DNA from: Citrobacter tructae
GTDB taxonomy: Bacteria; Pseudomonadota; Gammaproteobacteria; Enterobacterales; Enterobacteriaceae
Assembly: GCF_004684345.1 (NCBI RefSeq)
Contig: NZ_CP038469.1
Span: 124,001-188,000, forward strand
DNA length: 64,000 bases
Reading direction: 5' to 3'
The notes under the pieces were generated by a model, which worked only from the letters and a program-made list of their open reading frames with translations, did no database searches and was not told the DNA's origin. Shown here in pieces: positions 34,540-42,484 of the stretch; position 1 is the first letter of the stretch, and each line of letters opens with the position of its first letter. The position numbers were made by a program, and so were the translations under genes.

Positions 34540-36377
34540 ACATGCTTGCCTTAACCATTATTCTGCCATTTATTGGCTTTGTATTACTGGCGTTCTCTCG
34601 CGGCCGTTGGTCAGAAAATCTGTCTGCTACCGTGGGTGTCGGGTCGATTGGCCTGGCCGCGCTGGTCACCGCATTTGTTGGCGTTGATTTCTTCGCCAAT
34701 GGCCAGCAGGCCTACAGTCAGCCGCTGTGGACGTGGATGTCTGTTGGTGACTTTAACATCGGTTTTAACCTGGTGCTGGACGGCTTGTCGCTAACCATGC
34801 TCTCCGTGGTAACCGGCGTCGGTTTCCTGATCCACATGTTCGCCTCCTGGTATATGCGTGGAGAAGAGGGTTACTCTCGTTTCTTCGCCTACACCAACCT
34901 GTTTATCGCCAGCATGGTCGTTCTGGTACTGGCGGATAACCTGCTGCTGATGTACCTCGGCTGGGAAGGCGTGGGCCTGTGCTCCTATCTGCTGATCGGT
35001 TTCTACTATACCGATCCGAAGAATGGCGCAGCGGCAATGAAAGCCTTCGTGGTGACCCGTGTGGGTGACGTGTTTCTGGCGTTCGCACTGTTCATTCTCT
35101 ACAACGAGCTTGGCACGCTGAACTTCCGTGAGATGGTTGAACTGGCGCCTGCGCACTTTGCAGACGGCAATAATATGCTGATGTGGGCGACCCTGATGCT
35201 GCTGGGCGGTGCGGTCGGTAAATCGGCACAGCTGCCGTTGCAGACGTGGCTTGCTGACGCGATGGCCGGCCCGACGCCTGTCTCTGCGCTTATCCACGCC
35301 GCAACGATGGTTACCGCTGGTGTCTACCTGATTGCACGTACTCACGGCCTGTTCCTGCTGACGCCGGAAATTCTGCACCTGGTGGGGATTATCGGGGCTA
35401 TCACGCTGGTGCTGGCAGGTTTTGCTGCACTGGTTCAGACCGACATCAAACGTGTTCTCGCGTACTCCACCATGAGCCAGATTGGCTACATGTTCCTGGC
35501 GCTTGGCGTTCAGGCATGGGATGCGGCGATTTTCCACCTGATGACGCACGCCTTCTTTAAAGCGCTGCTGTTCCTGGCATCCGGCTCGGTTATCCTTGCC
35601 TGCCACCACGAACAGAACATCTTCAAAATGGGTGGCCTGCGTAAGTCTATTCCGCTGGTGTATCTCTGCTTCCTGATCGGTGGTGCGGCGCTGTCGGCTC
35701 TGCCGCTGATTACCGCAGGCTTCTTCAGTAAGGATGAGATTCTGGCTGGTGCGATGGCGAACGGTCATATCAATCTGATGGTTGCAGGTCTGGTCGGTGC
35801 GTTTATGACCTCTCTGTACACCTTCCGTATGATTTTCATCGTGTTCCACGGCAAAGAACAAATTCACGCGCACGCAGGGAAGGGGATTACCCACCATCTG
35901 CCGCTGATTGTGCTGATGATCCTGTCCACCTTCGTTGGCGCGCTGATCGTGCCTCCGCTGCATGGCGTGCTTCCGGCAACGACCGAACTGCCGCATGGCA
36001 GCGTGATGACGCTGGAAATTACCTCCGGTATTGTTGCGATCGCGGGCATCCTGATTGCAGCATGGCTGTGGCTGGGCAAACGCACGCTGGTGACTTCGAT
36101 TGCCAACAGTGCGCCGGGCCGTCTGTTGGGCACCTGGTGGTATAACGCCTGGGGCTTTGACTGGCTGTATGACAAAGTGTTCGTCAAGCCGTTCCTGGGT
36201 GTTGCCTGGTTGCTGAAACGCGATCCGCTTAACTCGATGATGAATATCCCGGCTGTGCTCTCCCGCTTTGCAGGCAAAGGTCTGCTGCTCAGCGAGAACG
36301 GTTATCTGCGCTGGTATGTCGCGTCAATGAGCATCGGTGCGGTCGTCGTGCTGGCATTGCTGATGGTTCTGCATTGA
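34536..36377 (+). CDS. nuoL: NADH-quinone oxidoreductase subunit NuoL
   Basis: 613 residues. Distal antiporter-like proton-pumping subunit with about 16 membrane helices, including the C-terminal piece that holds the long lateral helix. Conserved Glu in LGWEGVGLCSYLLIGFYY and Lys in GKSAQLPLQTWLADAMAGPTP, plus the second-half Lys region (LVQTDIKRVLAYSTMSQIGYM). 76-bp gap to nuoM with a hairpin. Confidence 0.97.
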   Translation: MNMLALTIILPFIGFVLLAFSRGRWSENLSATVGVGSIGLAALVTAFVGVDFFANGQQAYSQPLWTWMSVGDFNIGFNLVLDGLSLTMLSVVTGVGFLIHMFASWYMRGEEGYSRFFAYTNLFIASMVVLVLADNLLLMYLGWEGVGLCSYLLIGFYYTDPKNGAAAMKAFVVTRVGDVFLAFALFILYNELGTLNFREMVELAPAHFADGNNMLMWATLMLLGGAVGKSAQLPLQTWLADAMAGPTPVSALIHAATMVTAGVYLIARTHGLFLLTPEILHLVGIIGAITLVLAGFAALVQTDIKRVLAYSTMSQIGYMFLALGVQAWDAAIFHLMTHAFFKALLFLASGSVILACHHEQNIFKMGGLRKSIPLVYLCFLIGGAALSALPLITAGFFSKDEILAGAMANGHINLMVAGLVGAFMTSLYTFRMIFIVFHGKEQIHAHAGKGITHHLPLIVLMILSTFVGALIVPPLHGVLPATTELPHGSVMTLEITSGIVAIAGILIAAWLWLGKRTLVTSIANSAPGRLLGTWWYNAWGFDWLYDKVFVKPFLGVAWLLKRDPLNSMMNIPAVLSRFAGKGLLLSENGYLRWYVASMSIGAVVVLALLMVLH

Positions 36378-36413
36378 TCGTAAAGTGAATTTTATTCAAA
36401 TTCGTTGAAAATC

Positions 36414-36432
36414 AGGCCTCTGTTAGAGGCCT
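36414..36432 (+). repeat. Hairpin between nuoL and nuoM
   Basis: Perfect 8-bp stem AGGCCTCT (36414-36421) / AGAGGCCT (36425-36432) with a 3-nt loop, about 21 nt before the nuoM start. Confidence 0.6.
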
Positions 36433-36453
36433 TAAAAAGGAACAAATATCGCC

Positions 36454-37983
36454 ATGTTATTACCCTGGCTAATACTGATTCCCTTTATCGGCGGCTTCCT
36501 GTGCTGGCAGACCGAACGCTTTGGCGTGAAGATGCCACGCTGGATTGCGCTGATTACCATGGGACTGACGCTGGCACTTGGCCTGCAACTGTGGTTGCAG
36601 GGCGGCTATTCACTGACGCAATCCACCGGTATTCCGCAGTGGCAGTCTGAGTTTGTCGTGCCGTGGATCCCGCGCTTTGGCATCTCTATTCATTTAGCAA
36701 TCGACGGTCTGTCATTGCTGATGGTGGTGCTGACCGGTCTGCTCGGCGTTCTGGCGGTGCTGTGTTCCTGGAATGAAATCGAAAAATACCAGGGCTTCTT
36801 CCACCTGAACCTGATGTGGATTCTCGGCGGCGTGATCGGCGTGTTCCTTGCCATCGACATGTTCCTGTTCTTCTTCTTCTGGGAAATGATGCTGGTGCCG
36901 ATGTACTTCCTGATCGCGCTGTGGGGGCATAAAGCTTCTGACGGTAAAACGCGTATCACGGCGGCAACCAAGTTCTTCATTTATACCCAGGCGAGTGGTC
37001 TGGTGATGTTGATTGCCATCCTGGCGCTGGTGTTTGTGCATTATAAAGCAACCGGCGTCTGGACCTTCAACTATGAAGAACTGCTGAACACCCCGATGTC
37101 CCACGGCGTAGAATATCTGCTGATGCTGGGCTTCTTCATTGCCTTCGCGGTGAAAATGCCGGTGGTTCCGCTGCACGGCTGGTTGCCGGACGCGCACTCC
37201 CAGGCACCGACCGCAGGTTCCGTTGACCTGGCGGGGATCTTGCTGAAAACCGCAGCCTACGGTCTGCTGCGCTTCTCTCTGCCGCTGTTCCCGAACGCCT
37301 CGGCTGAGTTTGCACCTATCGCCATGTGGCTCGGCGTTATCGGTATTTTCTACGGCGCGTGGATGGCCTTTAATCAGTACGACATCAAGCGTCTGATTGC
37401 CTATACCTCCGTATCCCACATGGGCTTCGTCCTGATTGCTATCTACACCGGCAGCCAGTTGGCGTACCAGGGTGCGGTTATCCAGATGATTGCGCACGGT
37501 CTGTCTGCGGCCGGTCTGTTCATTCTGTGTGGTCAGCTGTACGAACGTCTGCATACGCGTGATATGCGTATGATGGGCGGCCTGTGGGGCAAAATGAAAT
37601 GGCTGCCTGCGCTGTCGATGTTCTTCGCAGTCTGTACGCTGGGTATGCCGGGTACCGGTAACTTCGTTGGCGAATTTATGATTCTGTTCGGCAGCTACCA
37701 GGTGGTTCCGGTCATTACGGTGATCTCGACCTTCGGTCTGGTGTTTGCCTCTGTTTACTCGCTGGCGATGCTGCATCGCGCTTACTTCGGTAAAGCGAAA
37801 AGCCAGATTGCCAGTGTTGAACTGCCAGGGATGTCGCTGCGTGAGCTGTTTATCATCCTGTTGCTGGTCGTGCTTCTGGTACTGCTTGGCTTCTATCCGC
37901 AGCCGATTCTGGATACTTCGCATTCTGCGATGAGCAACATCCAGCAGTGGTTTGTTAATTCCGTTACTACTACAAGGCCGTAA
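36454..37983 (+). CDS. nuoM: NADH-quinone oxidoreductase subunit NuoM
   Basis: 509 residues. Antiporter-like proton-pumping subunit with about 14 helices. Conserved FFWEMMLVPMYFLI (Glu) and KMPVVPLHGWLPDAHSQAPT (Lys) motifs; DIKRLIAYTSVSHMGFV in the second half. 6 bp before nuoN. Confidence 0.97.
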   Translation: MLLPWLILIPFIGGFLCWQTERFGVKMPRWIALITMGLTLALGLQLWLQGGYSLTQSTGIPQWQSEFVVPWIPRFGISIHLAIDGLSLLMVVLTGLLGVLAVLCSWNEIEKYQGFFHLNLMWILGGVIGVFLAIDMFLFFFFWEMMLVPMYFLIALWGHKASDGKTRITAATKFFIYTQASGLVMLIAILALVFVHYKATGVWTFNYEELLNTPMSHGVEYLLMLGFFIAFAVKMPVVPLHGWLPDAHSQAPTAGSVDLAGILLKTAAYGLLRFSLPLFPNASAEFAPIAMWLGVIGIFYGAWMAFNQYDIKRLIAYTSVSHMGFVLIAIYTGSQLAYQGAVIQMIAHGLSAAGLFILCGQLYERLHTRDMRMMGGLWGKMKWLPALSMFFAVCTLGMPGTGNFVGEFMILFGSYQVVPVITVISTFGLVFASVYSLAMLHRAYFGKAKSQIASVELPGMSLRELFIILLLVVLLVLLGFYPQPILDTSHSAMSNIQQWFVNSVTTTRP

Positions 37984-37989
37984 ATCGCC

Positions 37990-39447
37990 ATGACAATAAC
38001 TCCACAAAACCTGATTGCGCTGCTACCGCTGCTGATCGTCGGCTTGACGGTGGTGGTTGTAATGCTCTCCATTGCGTGGCGACGCAATCACTTCCTCAAT
38101 GCCACACTGTCGGTCATTGGGCTTAACGCCGCGCTGGTTTCGCTTTGGTTTGTTGGCCAGGCGGGCGCTATGGACGTCACCCCGCTGATGCGGGTTGACG
38201 GTTTCGCCATGCTCTACACCGGGATGGTACTGCTGGCGAGCCTTGCCACCTGTACTTTTGCTTACCCGTGGCTGGAAGGCTATGACGACAACCGGGAAGA
38301 GTTCTACCTGCTGGTGCTGATTGCTGCGCTCGGCGGTATTCTGCTGGCTAACGCTAACCATCTGGCGGCGCTGTTCCTCGGTATCGAACTGATCTCTCTG
38401 CCGCTGTTTGGCCTGGTGGGCTATGCGTTCCGTCAGAAACGTTCGCTGGAAGCCAGTATCAAATACACCATTCTGTCTGCCGCAGCGTCTTCCTTCCTGC
38501 TGTTCGGTATGGCGCTGGTGTACGCGCAGTCTGGCAACCTGTCGTTTGTGGCACTCGGTAAGAGCCTCGGCGATGGCATGCTGAATGAGCCGCTGCTGCT
38601 GGCAGGCTTCGGTATGATGATTGTTGGCCTTGGCTTTAAACTCTCTCTGGTACCGTTCCACCTGTGGACGCCAGACGTATACCAGGGCGCTCCGGCTCCG
38701 GTTTCCACCTTCCTGGCGACGGCGAGCAAAATCGCTATCTTCGGCGTGGTGATGCGTCTGTTCCTGTACGCGCCGGTTGGTGACAGCGAAGCGGTACGTA
38801 TTGTGCTGGGTGTGATTGCCTTTGCGTCCATCATCTTTGGTAACCTGATGGCGTTGAGCCAGACCAACATCAAGCGTCTGCTCGGTTACTCCTCTATCTC
38901 TCACCTCGGCTACCTGCTGGTGGCGCTGATTGCCCTGCAAAGTGGCGAGATGTCGATGGAAGCGGTAGGCGTGTATCTGGCCGGTTATCTGTTCAGCAGT
39001 CTCGGCGCGTTCGGCGTGGTCAGCCTGATGTCCAGCCCATACCGTGGCCCGGATGCAGACTCACTGTTCTCCTACCGTGGTCTGTTCTGGCATCGTCCGA
39101 TCCTCGCGGCAGTGATGACGGTGATGATGTTGTCTCTGGCAGGTATCCCGATGACGCTGGGCTTTATCGGTAAGTTCTACGTACTGGCGGTCGGTGTGCA
39201 GGCTAACCTGTGGTGGCTGGTTGCCGCCGTGGTGGTCGGTTCCGCGATTGGTTTGTACTACTACCTGCGCGTTGCCGTGAGCCTGTACCTGAGCGCTCCT
39301 CAGCAGTTGAACCGCGATGCGCCGTCTAACTGGCAGTACAGTGCGGGCGGTATCGTGGTGCTGATCTCTGCGCTGTTGGTCCTGGTGCTGGGTATCTACC
39401 CGCAACCGCTGATCAGCATCGTGCAGTTAGCGACGCCGCTGATGTAA
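37990..39447 (+). CDS. nuoN: NADH-quinone oxidoreductase subunit NuoN
   Basis: 485 residues. Third antiporter-like subunit, with about 14 helices. FLGIELISLPLFGLVGY carries the conserved Glu; KLSLVPFHLWTPDVYQGAP the Lys; NIKRLLGYSSISHLGYLLVAL the second-half Lys. Last nuo gene, followed by a strong terminator. Confidence 0.97.
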   Translation: MTITPQNLIALLPLLIVGLTVVVVMLSIAWRRNHFLNATLSVIGLNAALVSLWFVGQAGAMDVTPLMRVDGFAMLYTGMVLLASLATCTFAYPWLEGYDDNREEFYLLVLIAALGGILLANANHLAALFLGIELISLPLFGLVGYAFRQKRSLEASIKYTILSAAASSFLLFGMALVYAQSGNLSFVALGKSLGDGMLNEPLLLAGFGMMIVGLGFKLSLVPFHLWTPDVYQGAPAPVSTFLATASKIAIFGVVMRLFLYAPVGDSEAVRIVLGVIAFASIIFGNLMALSQTNIKRLLGYSSISHLGYLLVALIALQSGEMSMEAVGVYLAGYLFSSLGAFGVVSLMSSPYRGPDADSLFSYRGLFWHRPILAAVMTVMMLSLAGIPMTLGFIGKFYVLAVGVQANLWWLVAAVVVGSAIGLYYYLRVAVSLYLSAPQQLNRDAPSNWQYSAGGIVVLISALLVLVLGIYPQPLISIVQLATPLM

Positions 39448-39463
39448 GCGACATCCTGAAACG

Positions 39464-39490
39464 AAAAAACCCGCCTCGGCGGGTTTTTTT
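39464..39490 (+). terminator. nuo operon terminator
   Basis: CCCGCC (39470-39475) / GGCGGG (39478-39483), flanked by A run and followed by seven T. Confidence 0.88.
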
Positions 39491-39505
39491 ATGCGGTGAA
39501 GATTA

Positions 39506-40510
39506 TCAGGCTGAAATCTGACGACTTACCAGCGGCCCATTAAGGTCCTTCGCCGCACGTTCCAACACTTCCTGAATAACGGAAGACAGTTCGTTGATCT
39601 CGAACTTTGCGACGTAGCCATCGGCCTTCACTCTGCGCACGTGATCCTCATTGGCACTACCGGAAAGGGACGAGTGAATGACAACCGGGATCTTCTTCAA
39701 ACGTTCATCTGTCTTAATCTTGCGGGTCAGCGTAAAACCGTCCATCTCCGGCATTTCCAGATCGGTGAGTACCAGGGCAATTTTCTCGCTGATGGGTTTA
39801 CCTTCCGCCTGCGCTTCTGCACAAAGCTGCTGTATTTTTTCCCACGCATCTTTGCCTGTGACATGCATCTGATGTGGAATGTTCATGGCGTTTAGCCCTT
39901 TTTCCAGCATTGCGCGAGCGACCTTAGAATCTTCAGCCACAATCGCCACCGCACCCGGTGTGATATTGAATGTACTGGTTTTCAGATTGGTGGCGCGCAG
40001 ATCGTGGTTTGACGGCACAATGTCATACAGGATCTGTTCGACGTCGAGTACCAGCGCCAGGTTGTTGGTCTCTTTGTTGTCATCCAGACAGGCGATGCTG
40101 GTGATGTAGCGACCATTGACGGCTTTCTCGGCGGTATGCACCTGCTGCCAGTCGAGGCGCATAATGTTTTCCACGGACTCTACTGCAAATGCCTGTACGC
40201 TGCGGGCGTATTCGGTGATCAGCAGGATGTTAAGTCCGGTCTCAGGTTTGCATCCCGCGACGGCGGGCAGATCGATTACCGGGATCACCTGATCGCGAAT
40301 ATTCACCATACCCAGCAACGGGGCTTTCATACCCGCCGGACGCGTAAATGCAGGCATCGGGACAATTTCGCGCAGCTTAAATACGTTGATACCAAACAGC
40401 TCTGATTTCTGCTCATTCAGTGATGTGCCGAGGCGAAACAGCAGCAGTTCAAAGCGGTTAGACAGGGTTAGATTTGTCCTGTCATCAATGTCTTTCTGAA
40501 TATTATTCAT
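39506..40510 (-). CDS. cheV: Chemotaxis coupling protein CheV
   Basis: 334 residues. N-terminal CheW-like domain (about residues 15-165) and C-terminal receiver domain (about 185-320). The receiver has acidic pair Glu193-Asp194, phosphoacceptor Asp250 (LTDLEMPEMDG), HSS and the Lys in YVAKFEI, so it looks able to be phosphorylated. It should couple chemoreceptors to CheA and adapt by phosphorylation. Start 40510 (MNNIQKD) follows GAGGACAGG; the frame is open another 53 codons but this overlaps rnz and its promoter. Salmonella has such a gene after nuoN; E. coli K-12 does not. A sigma-28 type promoter lies just upstream. Confidence 0.88.
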   Translation of the reverse strand: MNNIQKDIDDRTNLTLSNRFELLLFRLGTSLNEQKSELFGINVFKLREIVPMPAFTRPAGMKAPLLGMVNIRDQVIPVIDLPAVAGCKPETGLNILLITEYARSVQAFAVESVENIMRLDWQQVHTAEKAVNGRYITSIACLDDNKETNNLALVLDVEQILYDIVPSNHDLRATNLKTSTFNITPGAVAIVAEDSKVARAMLEKGLNAMNIPHQMHVTGKDAWEKIQQLCAEAQAEGKPISEKIALVLTDLEMPEMDGFTLTRKIKTDERLKKIPVVIHSSLSGSANEDHVRRVKADGYVAKFEINELSSVIQEVLERAAKDLNGPLVSRQISA

Positions 40511-40544
40511 CCTGTCCTCAGTGTGAACGCCAGCCTTTTTACTG

Positions 40545-40571
40545 TTATCGGCACTGAGGCAGAAAAATAGA
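40545..40571 (-). promoter_or_regulatory. Sigma-28 (FliA) type promoter of cheV
   Basis: Minus strand: -10 GCCGATAA (40552-40545), an exact match to the flagellar consensus, and -35 TCTATTTT (40571-40564) at exactly 11 nt spacing, 5 of 8 matches to TAAAGTTT. Predicted start about 28 nt before the cheV ATG. It fits between the cheV start and the rnz stop. Confidence 0.68.
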
Positions 40572-40574
40572 GCG

Positions 40575-41492
40575 TTAAACCGTGAAAATGGCGAAATCGT
40601 GAGCCAGTTCGGTTGCCGGAAACAGCGCCCGGCACTCTTCGAGCAATCGCTGGCAGCCTTTTTCATCATAGCGCGAGCTGACGTGGGTCATAATCAACCG
40701 GCCAACGCCTGCCTCTCGTGCCAATTGTGCAGCCTGACGGGTGGAACTGTGTCCCCGGCTGTTGGCCTTTTCTTCCATTGAGGTATCCAGCGTGGTTTCA
40801 TGCACCATCACATCCACACTTTTTGCCAGTTCGATGGCAGATGCGCACGGCGCGGTGTCGCCAAATATCGCCACTGATTTGCCCGGTATTGCCGGGGCAA
40901 GAAAATCGGCACCGTTAATTGAACGGCCATCTTCCAGTACGATGGTTTTCCCAGCTTTGAGATCCTGAAACCACGGTCCCGGCTTAACACCCACTGCCTT
41001 CAGCGCGTTGGAGTTAAGCGCACCGGGCTTGTCATGTTCCTCAACGCGAAAACCGTAGCACTCCAGCGGATGCTCCAGCGCAAAAGCGGTCACTTTACGC
41101 AGGCCATCGTCGAGAATCTCACCGGCGGTAATTTCCACAATTTCCAGTGGATAATCAGTCCAGGAGCCGCTCAGGCGTAATGCGGTCTCGGTAAACTCGC
41201 GTAATCCTTTTGGCCCGTACAGCGTCAACGGCTGGACGTTTCCGGACATCGAGCGGCTGCACAGCAATCCCGGCAGGCCAAAAAGGTGATCGCCATGCAG
41301 ATGGCTGATAAAAATACGATCGAGTTTTCCGGGATTGAACGGTGTGGTGAGCATCTGGTGCTGCGTTCCTTCACCGCAATCGAAAAGCCACAATCCCGCC
41401 TGAGTCGGGTGTTGCAGATTGAGTAAAATTGCCGTTACATTGCGTGAGCGCGTAGGGACTCCCGCTGACGTGCCTAAGAAAATTAATTCCAT
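40575..41492 (-). CDS. rnz: Ribonuclease BN / RNase Z
   Basis: 305 residues. Zinc-dependent beta-lactamase-fold nuclease involved in tRNA 3' processing. Metal motif SHLHGDH at residues 63-69 (His64, His66, Asp68, His69), FGDTAPC and MTHVSSRY further on. Also called ElaC. Divergent from elaA across 67 bp. Confidence 0.95.
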   Translation of the reverse strand: MELIFLGTSAGVPTRSRNVTAILLNLQHPTQAGLWLFDCGEGTQHQMLTTPFNPGKLDRIFISHLHGDHLFGLPGLLCSRSMSGNVQPLTLYGPKGLREFTETALRLSGSWTDYPLEIVEITAGEILDDGLRKVTAFALEHPLECYGFRVEEHDKPGALNSNALKAVGVKPGPWFQDLKAGKTIVLEDGRSINGADFLAPAIPGKSVAIFGDTAPCASAIELAKSVDVMVHETTLDTSMEEKANSRGHSSTRQAAQLAREAGVGRLIMTHVSSRYDEKGCQRLLEECRALFPATELAHDFAIFTV

Positions 41493-41559
41493 CTTTGCGT
41501 TACACTTTGCGCCATCAATAAGGCAGGGTGTTCAGGTTATCACAACCAAGGGGCAGACA

Positions 41560-42021
41560 ATGATTCACTGGCAAGATCTCCACCATACAGAACTGACAGT
41601 CCAGCAGCTGTATGCCATCCTTCAGTTGCGCTGTGCGGTGTTTGTTGTCGAGCAACAGTGTCCGTATCAGGATGTGGACGGCGATGACTTAGTGGGCGAA
41701 AACCGACACCTTCTGGGGTGGCAGAATGAAGAGCTGGTAGCGTATGCGAGGATTCTGAAAAGCGACGACGATCTTGAGCCTGTGGTTATCGGTCGGGTGA
41801 TTATAAGCGAAGCGTTACGCGGGGAAAAACTGGGGCAGCAGTTGATGACGCAGACGCTGGCATCCTGTGCACAGCACTGGCCGCACAAGGCGCTATACCT
41901 GGGTGCACAGGCGCATCTGCAATCTTTCTACGCGCGGTTTGGTTTTGTTCCGGTTACGAATGTTTATGATGAAGATGGCATCCCGCACATCGGCATGGCG
42001 CGTGAGGGGTATCAGGCGTAA
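41560..42021 (+). CDS. elaA: GNAT-family protein ElaA
   Basis: 153 residues. GNAT acetyltransferase fold; acetyl-CoA loop at SEALRGEKLGQQLM, and C-terminal YARFGFVPV. The substrate is unknown. ATG 41560 gives the family start MIHWQDLHH; the 47-codon upstream extension overlaps the rnz 5' end and is not family sequence. elaB follows after 53 bp. Confidence 0.93.
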   Translation: MIHWQDLHHTELTVQQLYAILQLRCAVFVVEQQCPYQDVDGDDLVGENRHLLGWQNEELVAYARILKSDDDLEPVVIGRVIISEALRGEKLGQQLMTQTLASCAQHWPHKALYLGAQAHLQSFYARFGFVPVTNVYDEDGIPHIGMAREGYQA

Positions 42022-42074
42022 ACAGCGCTGGTCGTCTATAGTTAGCGGGTACGTAAATAGAAAGGGAGAAAATA

Positions 42075-42380
42075 ATGTCTTTTCATTCTTATGAATCACG
42101 TATTGATGACGACCTGGAATTATTGAGTGAAACGCTGGAAGAAGTTCTTCGCTCTTCGGGCGATCCTGCTGACCAGAAGTACCTTGAGCTAAAAGCGAAA
42201 GCCGAGCAGGCGTTAGAAGATGTGAGAAATCGCGTCAGCCACGCCTCGGACAGCTATTATTATCGCGCGAAGCAAGCTGTTTGCCGGGCAGATGACTATG
42301 TGCATGACAAACCGTGGCGCGGGATAGGCGTTGGCGCTACGGTCGGTTTAGTGATGGGTTTATTGTTAGCACGGCGATAA
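42075..42380 (+). CDS. elaB: Membrane-anchored ribosome-binding-type protein ElaB
   Basis: 101 residues of the YqjD/ElaB/YgaM (DUF883) family. A helical, charged N-terminal part (about residues 9-75) and one C-terminal membrane helix GVGATVGLVMGLLLARR. Relatives bind stationary-phase ribosomes to the membrane, and ElaB is RpoS-dependent in E. coli. A CTATAGTT sequence near 42035 resembles an RpoS -10. Terminator follows. Confidence 0.92.
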   Translation: MSFHSYESRIDDDLELLSETLEEVLRSSGDPADQKYLELKAKAEQALEDVRNRVSHASDSYYYRAKQAVCRADDYVHDKPWRGIGVGATVGLVMGLLLARR

Positions 42381-42404
42381 ATTCGACACCTTCATCGCAT
42401 TTGT

Positions 42405-42435
42405 CAGTACTCCCTAAACGGGGGTACTGCTTTTT
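42405..42435 (+). terminator. elaB intrinsic terminator
   Basis: CAGTACTCCC (42405-42414) pairs with GGGGGTACTG (42420-42429) with one wobble, loop 5 nt, then CTTTTT. A second copy of CAGTACCCC at 42441 could compete for pairing. Confidence 0.75.
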
Positions 42436-42450
42436 CTCGTCAGTACCCCG

Positions 42451-42456
42451 TATAAT
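42451..42456 (+). promoter_or_regulatory. Candidate menF -10 element
   Basis: Perfect TATAAT 29 bp before the menF GTG, with no convincing -35 at 16-18 bp. If used, its -35 region overlaps the elaB terminator T tract. Confidence 0.4.
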
Positions 42457-42484
42457 GAGAGGTTTTTAACAGGGAGAGGTCTGC

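Noticed and set aside
28134..38940. Long minus-strand open frames opposite nuoF, nuoG, nuoL, nuoM and nuoN (300-430 codons)
   Set aside because: Shadows of strong codon bias, with Q/H/R-rich products and no family resemblance.
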